Source of the DNA: Treponema vincentii F0403
GTDB taxonomy: Bacteria > Spirochaetota > Spirochaetia > Treponematales > Treponemataceae
Reading direction: 5' to 3'
Assembly: GCF_000412995.1 (NCBI RefSeq)
Contig: NZ_KE332512.1
Span: 1,689,604-1,753,603, forward strand
DNA: 64,000 bases
Shown here piece after piece: positions 26,236 through 35,518 of this stretch (position 1 is its first letter; every line of letters starts with the position of its first letter). The position numbers and the translations under genes are program-made. The notes under the pieces are model-generated. The model was not told the DNA's origin, searched no databases, and saw only the letters and a list, made by a program, of their open reading frames with translations.

Positions 26236-26464
26236 TTCGGAATGTGCCGGGAAATTATGCCGGCGTTCCCGGCGAACAGACAAGCAACGAATGGTGCGAG
26301 CCGGTAAGCGATGCGGAATACGGGAAGCTTATACCTATTGTCAATTAAAATATATCCTTGACTTTTTCATCCCTCCTGTTTATTATAGACACTCGTTCTG
26401 TGAGTGTTTTTTCTTTATACGGTTAGCGTGATCTAAGGTATAAGGTGAGCGACTAAAATATCGC

Positions 26465-26740
26465 CGCTCACCTTAACCGTCAAGTTTTCTGATCGAAAAC
26501 TTGCTTATTGACGTGTGCGCGTTCCGCGCACGAATTCGTCCGCCTCCAAAATTGATATTTTGTTCGGTTGTCGAATTTATAGGAAGGTATAACTTCGACC
26601 GCTCAAATAGCGCGGTCTCGTTAACCGTCGAGTTTGCCGTTCGGCAAACATCGCTTATTGGCGTGTGCGCTGCCGCGCACCAATGCAACAGTTTCCAAAG
26701 TTCAAACTTTGTTCAACTGTTGCATTTTAAGGAACTTATA
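26465..26740. repeat. Two tandem multi-hairpin repeat units
   Basis: Unit 1 (about 26,465-26,586) and unit 2 (about 26,605-26,740) share linkers (TTAACCGTC, GCTTATTG, CGTGTGCGC) and the same order of three hairpins. The stem sequences differ but still pair: CAAGTTTTC/GAAAACTTG against GAGTTTGCC/GGCAAAC; GTGCGCG/CGCGCAC in both; and a long outer stem AATGCAACAGTT/AACTGTTGCATT in unit 2. No convincing gene overlaps it. Confidence 0.55.
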
Positions 26741-26802
26741 AAGTAGAAGGAATATCTAAAAATGTTCCTCAGTTTGTAGAAGATGGCGAAAGGAGCCGAT
26801 TT

Positions 26803-27405
26803 TTGAAGCGTAATAGCAAAAAGCCCGAAGTCCGTAAACAGGAATTGATCGAAATTGCAGCGAAACTCTTTGCGGAAAAAGGATATGAGGCGGTATCCGT
26901 ACGAGACATCCTTGATGTCGTCGGCGGAGCGCCCGGTATGTTTTACTACTATTTTAAGTCAAAACAAGATATTTACGTTGCAGCGATGGAGCAATATATT
27001 TCCGAACGCTTGGAACGAAAGTGCCGGATGCTTGAAGATGATACCCTTCCGTTCCGTAAAAAACTCGCCGCTTTTCGCAGTATGATCAAAGAGGATATCA
27101 GCGGGTATATGGAGCGCTTCATATCAAACAGCGATGCTTCGATTTCGGATACTTCGTATAAAATCTGGGATTTTGTCCAGATGCTAAACCGCATGGTTAA
27201 ACCGTATTCAAAGTTTCTTTTGCAGGCATACAACGAAGGTCATCTGTCCACTCGGCTAAAAATAACGGAAGAAAATGCGGCGGTCTTTGCCACTTTTATA
27301 CTGTACGGCTCATGGGGAATTATCTATAACGGACAATTTACCGATAGCGGTCAAAACTTTACCATGGAGGATGTAATAGCGGTTACCGACAAACTTTTAC
27401 AATAA
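26803..27405 (+). CDS. TetR-family transcriptional regulator
   Basis: 200 residues from a TTG start with AAAGGAG upstream; the nearest ATG is out of frame. The DNA-binding domain is clear (KQELIEIAAKLFAEKGYEAV, SVRDILDVVGGAPGMFYYYF). The ligand-binding half is unassigned. It lies 527 bases upstream of the second ECF operon, on the same strand, and is a candidate regulator of it. Confidence 0.87.
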   Translation: MKRNSKKPEVRKQELIEIAAKLFAEKGYEAVSVRDILDVVGGAPGMFYYYFKSKQDIYVAAMEQYISERLERKCRMLEDDTLPFRKKLAAFRSMIKEDISGYMERFISNSDASISDTSYKIWDFVQMLNRMVKPYSKFLLQAYNEGHLSTRLKITEENAAVFATFILYGSWGIIYNGQFTDSGQNFTMEDVIAVTDKLLQ

Positions 27406-27731
27406 ATGACTATGAATACTTCTGATAGTATCTACTGGATTGAATGTCGACTTTCTATTTTTTTAATAATAAGGGCGGCTTTTTGCGGCAAGCCGCAAAA
27501 ACCAGGCTTTGCGGGGTTCCGCTTTTCGCTCCATTCCTCCGCTTCGCTTCGGAACCGCCCCGCCTTAGGAAATCGGCGGGACGGCCCCTACAATCCTTGC
27601 CGCAGGAAAATTCGAACTTCCAGCTCATAATATTATTGAAAATTTTAGAAGTTTATCGGAATGTATTCTTTGACACCTACAGCAACGGGAATGATCCTTA
27701 CGGACATTCCCGTTGTTGCGTTTAAGGGGGT
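27406..27731. repeat. Intergenic region with GC-rich hairpins
   Basis: No gene is supported. Contains TTTTTGCGG-CAAG-CCGCAAAAA (about 27,481-27,501), GGTTCCG/CGGAACC with CCTCCGCTTCGCTTCGG between (27,517-27,565), GCGGGG/CCCCGC arms and CGGGAATG/CATTCCCG (27,687-27,713). It resembles a structured non-coding repeat rather than coding sequence. Short frames across it are rich in Arg/Pro and not protein-like. Confidence 0.4.
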
Positions 27732-27878
27732 ATGGAACGAATTCTGTCTGTCGTTTTTAAAAGTATCGATGCAACGGCTGAACTTAAAAAAATGAAGATA
27801 GCGCATAATGAGCAGATTATGCAATTGGGAACCTCTAAAAACTTCAGTTTTTATAGATGCCCAATTATCAAGAAATAA
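27732..27878 (+). pseudogene. Short gene remnant
   Basis: A 48-codon frame beginning MERILSVVFKSIDATAELKK, changing to a low-quality end that runs through a hairpin (CTAAAAACTTCAGTTTTTATAG near 27,837, T-rich terminator-like). It looks like a gene start cut by that element. Unrecognised. Confidence 0.3.
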
Positions 27879-27931
27879 AAAGAGCGCAGCTGATCAGTTG
27901 TGTTCTTACTAAATAGAGAAAAGGAGTTTTT

Positions 27932-28528
27932 ATGGACAACCAAAAAAACACAAAGTCCGCGAGAGGAGCGATCTCCGCAGGTCTTTTTATTGCGCTCTAT
28001 CTTGTAACCTACGTTATCATCGGCGCTATCTGTATGCCTGTTGCAGTGCTTTTCCTGCTGATGCCGGAATTGGTAGCGTTTTTTGCTGCGCCTATCTACC
28101 ATACGATGCTGACCAAGGCGCCGGGATGGATTTCGATTTTTCTTGCAGCGATCATTCCCAGTCTGGTGTTAATTGCAACAGGGCACATTCCCATTGCGCC
28201 GTTAGTTTCCATTCCGGTAGGCATTATCGCCGTGCTATTAGCAAAGAACGGGCACTATAGAAGTTTTAAATGGAATGCAATCAGTCACGCGGTTTTTTCT
28301 TTAAATCTATTCGGAGGTTTTCTCCCTATTTGGGTTATGCGGGATTACTTCTTTCAACATACGCTCGAAGGAGGAATGAGCAAAGCTTTTTGCGACACTG
28401 TCCGCTCGCTTACGCCATGGTGGGTACTTCCGGTTATGATGATTGCAACAGCGCTCTGCTCGCTGCTCGGCTCTTTGTTCACAAAAAAAGTATTGCATAA
28501 ACATCTGGAAAAAGCAGGCATCGTGTGA
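27932..28528 (+). CDS. ECF transporter S component, MptD/Trep_Strep family (operon 2)
   Basis: 198 residues with five to six membrane segments; begins with a polar MDNQKNTKSARGAISAG then LFIALYLVTYVIIGAI. Same family as the gene at 18,919 but only distantly similar, so the two systems probably carry different substrates. The gene overlaps the T gene by four bases (GTGA). Confidence 0.75.
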   Translation: MDNQKNTKSARGAISAGLFIALYLVTYVIIGAICMPVAVLFLLMPELVAFFAAPIYHTMLTKAPGWISIFLAAIIPSLVLIATGHIPIAPLVSIPVGIIAVLLAKNGHYRSFKWNAISHAVFSLNLFGGFLPIWVMRDYFFQHTLEGGMSKAFCDTVRSLTPWWVLPVMMIATALCSLLGSLFTKKVLHKHLEKAGIV

Positions 28529-29277
28529 AGCAGACAGCGAGCGTGCCCTATAACACAAAACGGCAGCATAACGGATGGGTATTCGATCCCAGAACTAAAA
28601 TGATAGTGCTTATTGAACTTGATATGCTGATTTTTTTAAGCCGCTCGCTGCTTTATGAAACGGGCGTATTCTTGCTGTGCTCTCTCATTCTTCTGGTCGG
28701 CGGTCAACGCAAAACCGCAATCAAGTATATCGGTCTATTTGTAATCTTTGTCGGTATTGAACACCTGATACGTCCGTATATGGCTCATTTTTCGGTTTCT
28801 CTGATTTACTTTGCCGTTGTCATTATACGCAAGGTGTTACCGGTTTTTATTTTGGCGAAGTGGTTAATTGCAACAACGGAAGTCAGCGCTTTTGTTGCCG
28901 CACTATGGAAAATGCGGCTGCCGAGAAATATGATTATAACCGGCTCCGTTATTTTCCGCTGCTTCCCTACGATTCGGGAAGAATGGACTGCAATTCAATC
29001 CGCTATGCGTATGCGGGGAATTGAATGCAATGTGCGCAATCTTTTATTCAAGCCGTCGGAAACGATTACGTATACTTTAATTCCTCTTTTTATTTCAATC
29101 TTGAACATCAGCGATGAATTGGCTCAGGCGGCATTATGTAGGGGGCTTGATAATCCGGGGCGTCATACCTGTATGACGGAAATAGGATTCAGGCTGCCGG
29201 ATATCCTTTTTTTAATTCTTGTTACGGGTATTTTTACCGGCGTCTGTACCGCTAAAATGCTGGGAGTGATGCTATGA
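28525..29277 (+). CDS. ECF transporter T component, EcfT/CbiQ-like (operon 2)
   Basis: 250 residues from a GTG overlapping the S-gene stop. Coupling motifs are visible as IQSAMRMRGIECN near residue 157 and AQAALCRGLDNPGRH near residue 208. Membrane helices precede them. It overlaps the ATPase start as ATGA, so the operon is tightly coupled. Confidence 0.85.
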   Translation: MKQTASVPYNTKRQHNGWVFDPRTKMIVLIELDMLIFLSRSLLYETGVFLLCSLILLVGGQRKTAIKYIGLFVIFVGIEHLIRPYMAHFSVSLIYFAVVIIRKVLPVFILAKWLIATTEVSAFVAALWKMRLPRNMIITGSVIFRCFPTIREEWTAIQSAMRMRGIECNVRNLLFKPSETITYTLIPLFISILNISDELAQAALCRGLDNPGRHTCMTEIGFRLPDILFLILVTGIFTGVCTAKMLGVML

Positions 29278-30752
29278 TCAATATCCAAAATGTTTCTTTT
29301 TCTTATGAACAAGCGGATGCGCCAAGCCTCAAAAATATTAGCCTTTCAATTAAAGCAGGTGAATGTGTGCTGCTTTGCGGGAAAAGCGGGTGCGGAAAAA
29401 CGACGCTGATACGGCTCCTCTGCGGTATGCTGCCTGATTTTTATAACGGCGCTTTTTCCGGCAGTGTGTCGGTTAAAGGAATTGATCCTGTGAGCGCACC
29501 GATGTATGAGATTGCAAAAACGGTCGGCACTGTTTTTCAAAATCCGCGTACGCAATTTTATACCGTGAATACGACAAGCGAAATTGCATTCGGATGTGAA
29601 AATCTCGGAATGGAACCGAAGGCTATAAGGAAGCGGGTAGACGATACGGCCGATGCGCTGCACATAAGAACACTGCTTGACCGAAATATTTTTCAACTTT
29701 CAGGAGGAGAAAAACAAAAAATCGCATTTGCAAGTATTTATGCCGTTCATCCCGATATTTACGTTTTAGACGAACCTTCTTCCAATCTGGATAATCACGC
29801 TATCGGTGAATTGCAAGCAATTTTGCACCTTTTGAAAGCACAAGGAAAAACAATTGTTATAGCAGAACATCGAATGTGGTATCTTAAAGAATTGGCGGAT
29901 TGTGCTCTGTATATGAAAGACGGCAAAATCGAAAAAGAATACACCATGCGTGAATTGGATTCTATGTCGATTGCGGAACGTATGGAAACAGGTATCAGGC
30001 CGGTTTCGTTATACGATTTTTTTCCCATTATAAAAGAGCAGAGCGAAAGTAGCGGCGATATAAGAGCCAATGCTTCAATACAAATGAAGAATGTTTATTT
30101 TTCTTATAAGAAATATGAGAGGAAATCATCGCTTGCTGTACCGGATGCGTATTTTCAATCGGGGACTGTGATTGCGGTTATTGGAAATAACGGAACTGGA
30201 AAATCGACATTGGTTTCAGTGATAGCAGGACTATTAAAAAATAAGAGAGGCGTTATTAGTGTGAACGGAACTATTCAATCCGCAAAAGAACGTTTGTCGA
30301 TGAGTTATATGGTGATGCAAGAAGTAAATCATCAGTTGTTTACGGATAGCGTAAAAGAAGAAATTATGCTCGGCGTTAAAAATCCTGACGAGACGGTATT
30401 GAATACCGTTTTAAATAAGATGGATATAGAGCCCTTAAAAGACCGGCATCCTATGACATTATCCGGTGGTCAAAAACAACGAGTTGCGATTGCAGCCGCC
30501 GTTTTTTGCAAAAAGAAAATTTTGATTTTTGATGAGCCGACAAGCGGTCTTGATTTTTTTCACATGACGCAAACGGCGGAATTGATTAAAACACTGAAAG
30601 CCGATGACACGTATATATTCGTGATTACGCATGATTACGAATTTATTGTAACGGCTTGCGATATCGTTGTTGAAGTAAAAAAGGGCAGCATTGAAGCTCA
30701 GTACCCATTAGATGTGCAAGGGCTTCACCGATTACGAAACGGTATGCTTTAA
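29274..30752 (+). CDS. ECF transporter fused double ATPase (operon 2)
   Basis: 492 residues, two ABC domains: Walker A GKSGCGKTT, LSGGEKQKIAFA and VLDEPSSNLD in the first; GNNGTGKST, LSGGQKQRVAIA and IFDEPTSGLD in the second. Same arrangement as the gene at 20,212 without the Ala-rich linker. It energises the S and T components directly upstream. Confidence 0.9.
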   Translation: MINIQNVSFSYEQADAPSLKNISLSIKAGECVLLCGKSGCGKTTLIRLLCGMLPDFYNGAFSGSVSVKGIDPVSAPMYEIAKTVGTVFQNPRTQFYTVNTTSEIAFGCENLGMEPKAIRKRVDDTADALHIRTLLDRNIFQLSGGEKQKIAFASIYAVHPDIYVLDEPSSNLDNHAIGELQAILHLLKAQGKTIVIAEHRMWYLKELADCALYMKDGKIEKEYTMRELDSMSIAERMETGIRPVSLYDFFPIIKEQSESSGDIRANASIQMKNVYFSYKKYERKSSLAVPDAYFQSGTVIAVIGNNGTGKSTLVSVIAGLLKNKRGVISVNGTIQSAKERLSMSYMVMQEVNHQLFTDSVKEEIMLGVKNPDETVLNTVLNKMDIEPLKDRHPMTLSGGQKQRVAIAAAVFCKKKILIFDEPTSGLDFFHMTQTAELIKTLKADDTYIFVITHDYEFIVTACDIVVEVKKGSIEAQYPLDVQGLHRLRNGML

Positions 30753-30906
30753 CGGTGTGTTTTATTGAGGGCACCATCATTGGTTTAAGCATAGACCGGA
30801 AAAAAATAAAATGTTTACAGTCGTTCTTAGAAAGCCTCTGACAGTTATCTTATTTATTCGGAAAAATTATGTTATTTTACAAAGCAATCAACGATTAAAA
30901 TCAACA

Positions 30907-30928
30907 ACCCCGACGCTCGCGTCGGGGT
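30907..30928. repeat. Dispersed hairpin repeat ACCCCGACGC-type
   Basis: Perfect hairpin ACCCCGACGC/GCGTCGGGGT with a two-base loop, preceded by ATCAACA-like sequence. The inverse orientation is present at 53,592-53,613 and a partial copy at 53,525-53,543. It may act as a terminator for ECF operon 2. Confidence 0.6.
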
Positions 30929-30959
30929 ATTAAACGCACGAATAGAAAGGAGGACTCGT

Positions 30960-31502
30960 ATGTATCAGGCTATAACAGAGGAAGATCGGACCGAATTAGT
31001 AACGGCTCTCTATAATCAAGTGCTAAAGGATAGCTGGGATGAAAGAAAAGAAAAAAACGGAGAATATCTTGTATGTTACTGTAAAATACAAGATGCCGCC
31101 TTTACAACCGAAATGACGGAGAATGAAATAAAAACTTCTGCTCGATTAACGATAGACATATTAGAGGAACTTAAAAACATCAATAATACAGGACTGAATA
31201 AAGAGAAATTTAATACTCTGTTAAAACAATGCACTACAGAAAACGCCGGGATTACCGGCTATTTGGGGATTTGGGATGAAGTATTCCGTACCGAAAAAAT
31301 ACAGCTCATGTTTTCCGAAATCGATCGAATAAAACAAGTCGGTGGAGCATACGCAGCTATTCTTGCGCATCCGCAACTGATACAGACCATTATTGCTATT
31401 TATGATGTTTTAGTAGATTCTTTTGATGATGAGCATTTATATTGCACAAGCACCTATTTTTTATTGCGGGGGATTATGCGGATGCGTTCCCGTGAAACAT
31501 AA
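30960..31502 (+). CDS. Unknown cytosolic helical protein
   Basis: 180 residues with a strong AGGAGG site. Mostly helical, acidic, no membrane segment (EEDRTELVTALYNQVLKDSW; TARLTIDILEELKNIN region). No family is recognised. It is downstream of the hairpin repeat and upstream of a truncated frame. Confidence 0.55.
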   Translation: MYQAITEEDRTELVTALYNQVLKDSWDERKEKNGEYLVCYCKIQDAAFTTEMTENEIKTSARLTIDILEELKNINNTGLNKEKFNTLLKQCTTENAGITGYLGIWDEVFRTEKIQLMFSEIDRIKQVGGAYAAILAHPQLIQTIIAIYDVLVDSFDDEHLYCTSTYFLLRGIMRMRSRET

Positions 31503-31505
31503 ACA

Positions 31506-31843
31506 TATTTGCCAATCTGAGGAGGAGCGATAAACAGTTCGGCGCACAGTCCTACGGAATAATCGACACAATTTCCATTACAATCAGTCCTGAAAAATTT
31601 ATGCTTGATAGGGATGAAGTTGCTTCTTACACGATAAAAATCGCATATTCTGCTGAGGGCGAAACTGAAGAAGGAGAGGACGAGGTTACTATGGAAAAAG
31701 ATAGAAAAAGCGGCGAATGGCAACAAGCGGCTCAGTGTACTGTCAGCGTGTACCGTCTGTCTAATTTTGTTTTTGACCGCAGGCATCTTCACTGTCCACA
31801 GGGGGTGAAAACTGTGTTTGCTATTTGTATATTTCTAATGTAA
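31506..31843 (+). pseudogene. Internal fragment of a larger gene
   Basis: Open frame without a start: QFGAQSYGIIDTISITISPE, then FMLDRDEVASYTIKIAYSAE and an acidic stretch; protein-like up to about 31,760, then degenerate. An ATG at 31601 is internal to the conserved-looking part. Family unknown. Confidence 0.35.
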
Positions 31844-32513
31844 AACTGATATCTTCTAAAATTGAAATTAGATATTGAATGTTTTCATTTCTTCTATTGA
31901 GAATCGCATTGTAAAGAGTTTTTAATACATCTTTTATTAGGAAAAATAAAAACAGTATTACTGCTACGATATAAATACTTGAAATTAAAATTCTAATCAA
32001 CTCCGATAATTGATTTGAAGATTTACATGTATCAAATATTAGTGATATCCACTGTTCCCAGATAGGAAGAAGAAGAACAGATATCGAAACTGGTAAAACA
32101 ATATCAAAATTATTTTTCTTGATAATATTTTTTAATTTTGGAACCATAACGTTTATTTTAACATAATCATAACAGTTAATTTTTTTTAAATAGTCTTCAA
32201 CAATACTTACTTCAAATTCATGTAGTATCTTTCTATTTTTTGCTGAATTCCAGAAACCTTTATTTTTTATTCCTAAAACTTTCTTTGCTTTTGAATTAAA
32301 CATAAAAAATAAAACAATCGAAGGAACTGCCATAATCAATAATGCTAAGTCTTCCCACCACCAAACTTTATTATAGAATTTTAAAAGTAATGGATAGAAG
32401 AAAATAAAAATAGGTGAGACGCACAAAGAAAATGTCCGAAATTTCATTTTTGAAAAAATTCTATTCCAATCATCAGCTTTGCTTATATATTCGTTTATCA
32501 ATCCTTCAAGCAT
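31821..32513 (-). CDS. Membrane protein of unknown function
   Basis: 230 residues from the ATG at 32513 (the frame opens at 32606, inside the next gene). Four hydrophobic segments in two pairs: residues about 25-65 and 145-200, separated by a charged region (KKVLGIKNKGFWNSAKNRKI). This two-pair layout with a cytoplasmic loop resembles accessory effector proteins, but no family can be named. Confidence 0.5.
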   Translation of the reverse strand: MLEGLINEYISKADDWNRIFSKMKFRTFSLCVSPIFIFFYPLLLKFYNKVWWWEDLALLIMAVPSIVLFFMFNSKAKKVLGIKNKGFWNSAKNRKILHEFEVSIVEDYLKKINCYDYVKINVMVPKLKNIIKKNNFDIVLPVSISVLLLPIWEQWISLIFDTCKSSNQLSELIRILISSIYIVAVILFLFFLIKDVLKTLYNAILNRRNENIQYLISILEDISFTLEIYK

Positions 32514-32556
32514 TTTTTTTCTCCAGATATAATTTTCTATTTTACAAAAATATCTA

Positions 32557-33102
32557 CTAATCCTCTTTTTCAAGGATTTCTGCAATCTTTTCAAATGTTT
32601 TTCCATTTCGAATCGTAATGTGCTTATAAAAATCTTGTTTCATTAGTTTTTTGTGATAGATAGTTTTTAAATATTCAGATTCGGTATACTTTCCCCAGAA
32701 TACTGCGTGTCTGCCGACATATACTATTTCATTGTATAATTCGGATTTATTTATAAAATCTATAATAACTGATTTGTTAATGTGATTTGGTATAAAAAGA
32801 ACATCTTTTCTTGCAAACTCTTCTTTCCACCAATCAGGTAATTCTTCTTTTTCTTTTAAATACTCTTCTTTGCTAATCAAAGCAAAAGGAATAGAAAAGT
32901 CATAATTGCTCTCTAACAAATGTGTTATCTTTGAGATACAATTCTCATAACTTTGAGCACTACTAAAAAATAAATTCCCGCTGTTGATATAAGAATCAAC
33001 GCCTTTAAAACCATCATTTGACAACAAGTTTTTTAAATCACTCATTGATACTTTGTTTTTTCCGCCTACATTTATGCCGCGTAATAAAAGTATGTATCTC
33101 AT
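32557..33102 (-). CDS. DUF1697 family protein
   Basis: 181 residues. It begins MRYILLLRGINVGGKNKVSM and contains YINSGNLFFSS, both diagnostic of DUF1697, and ends with TIRNGKTFEKIAEIL. The function of the family is unknown; it is widely distributed in soil and gut bacteria. Confidence 0.88.
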   Translation of the reverse strand: MRYILLLRGINVGGKNKVSMSDLKNLLSNDGFKGVDSYINSGNLFFSSAQSYENCISKITHLLESNYDFSIPFALISKEEYLKEKEELPDWWKEEFARKDVLFIPNHINKSVIIDFINKSELYNEIVYVGRHAVFWGKYTESEYLKTIYHKKLMKQDFYKHITIRNGKTFEKIAEILEKED

Positions 33103-33160
33103 CTCATTTATCCCTACAACTTCTAATTCAACGCACTATAGATTATCCTCATTTTACATA

Positions 33161-33535
33161 CTACATCTGAAATGCCGTTATCAAAAAACATATTCCGGCT
33201 ATAAGTGAAAACGGAGTCATAACATATTTTTCTTTCCTACTTTTTGAAATCATGTTCATAATAGTATTCAAAGATAGGTAAGCGGCAAAGAAGAAACAAA
33301 TATATTTAGTAACTTGAAAAGGCAACCACAAGGAAATAAAACCTCCGGCTTGCAAAATAATTATCATTGCAAAAATTTGGATAGCCACCGAAATGATTGC
33401 CGCAACTCTAAATTTCTTAGGTAAGATTTTATGTTGTCCACCCATTGTAAATTCGCCCAAAGGCAAACCGCAAGCAACAAGAACTGTCATAGTTGCTATA
33501 ACTCCAAATAATACTGCACCTAATATTGAAAGCAT
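33161..33535 (-). CDS. Small four-helix membrane protein
   Basis: 124 residues with four hydrophobic segments; between the first two lies FTMGGQHKILPKKFRVAA. Similar small proteins of unknown role occur widely in Firmicutes and spirochaetes. No motif indicates a function. Confidence 0.55.
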   Translation of the reverse strand: MLSILGAVLFGVIATMTVLVACGLPLGEFTMGGQHKILPKKFRVAAIISVAIQIFAMIIILQAGGFISLWLPFQVTKYICFFFAAYLSLNTIMNMISKSRKEKYVMTPFSLIAGICFLITAFQM

Positions 33536-33598
33536 AAATCAATATTCTCCCTTCGCAAAATACAAAAAACATCAAAGGTCATTATCTGCTCGTCAAAA

Positions 33599-34198
33599 TT
33601 ATACTTTGATTATGTTCCTTTTATCATTTTCAATGATAACGGCTTGAGAATTATTGATGGCGCATATTTCCAGTTGCGGAAATGCTTGCATAATTTGTTC
33701 TGTAACCTTTTTAAACGGCGCGGTAAGATAATGCGGCAGAATATAAAAATCAATAAGATGTAATCCGGCATAATCGCTTTGAGAATAATCTTCCGGAATA
33801 GGATCCATTTTTTTAATGTAAGAAATTGTCGGGGCGCAGACAATAGCTCCCGCCGACTCTCCGATGAATAATTTTCCGTTTTCTATGTGCTGCTTTAATA
33901 GTTTATCAGCGCCGGTTTTTCTTAATTGGTCGATAAGAAAAAATGAATTGCCGCCCGTAAAATAAATAATATCGGCATCTTCAAACAACGCTTGTATTTT
34001 TGGAAATGCTTCACTTGAAATATCGACTTCCGTCAGCAGTGCTCCCGATTTTTTGAATACATTGCGTGCCGAACCGACGTATCCCGTATATCCTTCATGT
34101 ATCGATGCGGTGGGAATAAACAAAACTTTTTTCCCGGCAATTTGTTCTTTTATCGCAGATCCGACACTTGAAAAGTGTGAACATAAAAATAAGTACAT
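33599..34198 (-). CDS. Peptidase E-like serine peptidase (family S51)
   Basis: 199 residues. The nucleophile elbow GESAGA (S115), the FTGGNSFFL loop and H156 in YILPHY agree with the S51 dipeptidase E family, which releases N-terminal aspartate from dipeptides. The protein is somewhat shorter than typical E. coli PepE (about 229). Confidence 0.85.
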   Translation of the reverse strand: MYLFLCSHFSSVGSAIKEQIAGKKVLFIPTASIHEGYTGYVGSARNVFKKSGALLTEVDISSEAFPKIQALFEDADIIYFTGGNSFFLIDQLRKTGADKLLKQHIENGKLFIGESAGAIVCAPTISYIKKMDPIPEDYSQSDYAGLHLIDFYILPHYLTAPFKKVTEQIMQAFPQLEICAINNSQAVIIENDKRNIIKV

Positions 34199-34279
34199 AG
34201 CTGTATAGCTCCTCTTTAAAACAGTATATCAGTTCTACGGCTTTATTGATAGCGATAGTCCGTTCGATTGTAATTCCGG

Positions 34280-34621
34280 TTGGAAAGCCTCTTCTTCTAT
34301 CCTACTTTAATGAAGAGGAAGTCGGAGCTGTGGTGCAAAAGACCCGAAGCTCATAAATGGATGGAAAAATACGGAGTTGTGCATGAGGCTTGGGCACCGT
34401 TCGGTGAGGGACGCGGCGGGCTTTTTGAAAATCCCGTACTGAAGGGAATCGGCGCGGCATACGGAAAAAGCACTGCGCAGGTAATGCTGCGGTGGCTCTT
34501 ACAGAGGAACGTCGTCGCGCTTGCAAAATCGACGAGGGCGGAGCGCATGGCGGAAAATATCGCCGTGTTCGATTTCCGTTTAAGCGGAGATGATATGCAG
34601 CGTATCGCCGCGCTGAAATAG
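34280..34621 (+). pseudogene. C-terminal fragment of an aldo/keto reductase
   Basis: The last 90 codons are classic AKR: WMEKYGVVHEAWAPFGEG, then AYGKSTAQVMLRWLLQRNVV and AKSTRAERMAENIAVFDFRL. The catalytic N-terminal two thirds (Tyr/Lys/Asp) are missing, and the first codons are unrelated. It is a remnant. Confidence 0.85.
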
Positions 34622-34689
34622 CGTAGCTGAAAAACACTGCGAAGATTTTGCCGTTTTGCACACATGAAGGAAGCGGAGATGCGGGAACT

Positions 34690-34827
34690 ATGCGGAAAAT
34701 TCAATCGGCGTGCCCCAAAGCAACCGTTCTCAAAGCGTTTTCGATACGCGGACAAGCTGCACAACATTCCCGCGACGCGGCAAAACGTGACACGCTCAAA
34801 CGGCTCGGCAAAATCAAGGTGAATTGA
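34690..34827 (+). pseudogene. C-terminal remnant resembling a flavodoxin
   Basis: A 45-codon frame with ACPKATVLKAFSIRGQAAQ, similar in shape to the end of flavodoxin-family proteins. It follows the AKR fragment. The similarity is weak on its own; it gains weight from the other flavodoxin pieces at 24,933 and 36,290. Confidence 0.35.
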
Positions 34828-34874
34828 TGTAAGAACCTGAACTGAGTATCTATTACCAATTACAGTTATCAATC

Positions 34875-35147
34875 AGATGGAGGTATAAAGATAAAGCTAT
34901 TGCCGTTCAGGTAATCAATCTTTTAGATGAAATAACGGCAACGCTTGCCCACGACAACAAGCTCACCGATGAAGAAGATTCGCTTAGAAAAGCACTCGGC
35001 TACGGCTGGAGCGTGGCAATTGTTCATGCGCCTGCAGAAGGAAAAAAAGCTTTTGAAAAACTGTTACAAAAAAACACTAAGCATATCAAATGGATTATGA
35101 AAGAAAACTTAAAAAAGTACCGGCTGATAAAAACAGATTCAGAATAG
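34875..35147 (+). pseudogene. Fragment of a HEAT-repeat-type protein
   Basis: Open frame without start: NLLDEITATLAHDNKLTDEE, KALGYGWSVAIVHAPAEGKK, then HIKWIMK; one inserted A near 35,100 shifts the frame out of ENLKKYRLIK. This ending is common in bacterial HEAT-repeat or DNA-alkylation-repair-like proteins. Confidence 0.4.
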
Positions 35148-35193
35148 GTTAAAATGATCGAAAGTAAACTGAAATAAAACGGCTATTGCCCAA

Positions 35194-35505
35194 ATGAAAA
35201 CATTGGGCGAAAATAGGGCAATAAAAAGATTGGAGAGCAAAAATAATTGACGGAATATCATTGTGGATATTACTGCCGTCCTCGCCCAAAAATGTACATC
35301 CGTGTACATTTTTGGGCTGCAAGTTTGCGGAGCAAACTTGTTACTACATGGAACCAGCGGCATCCGTGCCGCTTCTTTTCACGTAGTGTCGTTTATAAAA
35401 ATAAAAGACGGTAAAATTGTTTTGATGGATGAGTATTGGGGCGATGACGGAGCGCCGCCGCAATGGAGATTGGAAAAAAAACTTGGAACAAGAATACATA
35501 CATAA
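35194..35505 (+). pseudogene. NTF2/SnoaL-like gene interrupted by hairpins
   Basis: The 3' part is well preserved (SFIKIKDGKIVLMDEYWGDD followed by GAPPQWR), the end of SnoaL-like/nuclear transport factor 2 family proteins. The 5' part (MKTLGENRAIKRLESK) stops early, and between lies a hairpin cluster at 35,285-35,356. It has probably been disrupted by insertion or decay. Confidence 0.6.
35285..35356. repeat. Two adjacent strong hairpins
   Basis: GCCCAAAAATGTAC-ATCC-GTGTACATTTTTGGGC and GCAAGTTTGC-GGA-GCAAACTTGT. They sit inside the broken NTF2-like gene. The second stem resembles that of the repeat units at 26.5 kb. Confidence 0.5.
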
Positions 35506-35518
35506 GGAGGAAGATTTT

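Noticed and set aside
27406..27731. Overlapping 74- and 93-codon frames as small genes
   Set aside because: Both run through GC-rich hairpins, lack ribosome binding sites and have low-complexity Arg/Pro/Ser content.
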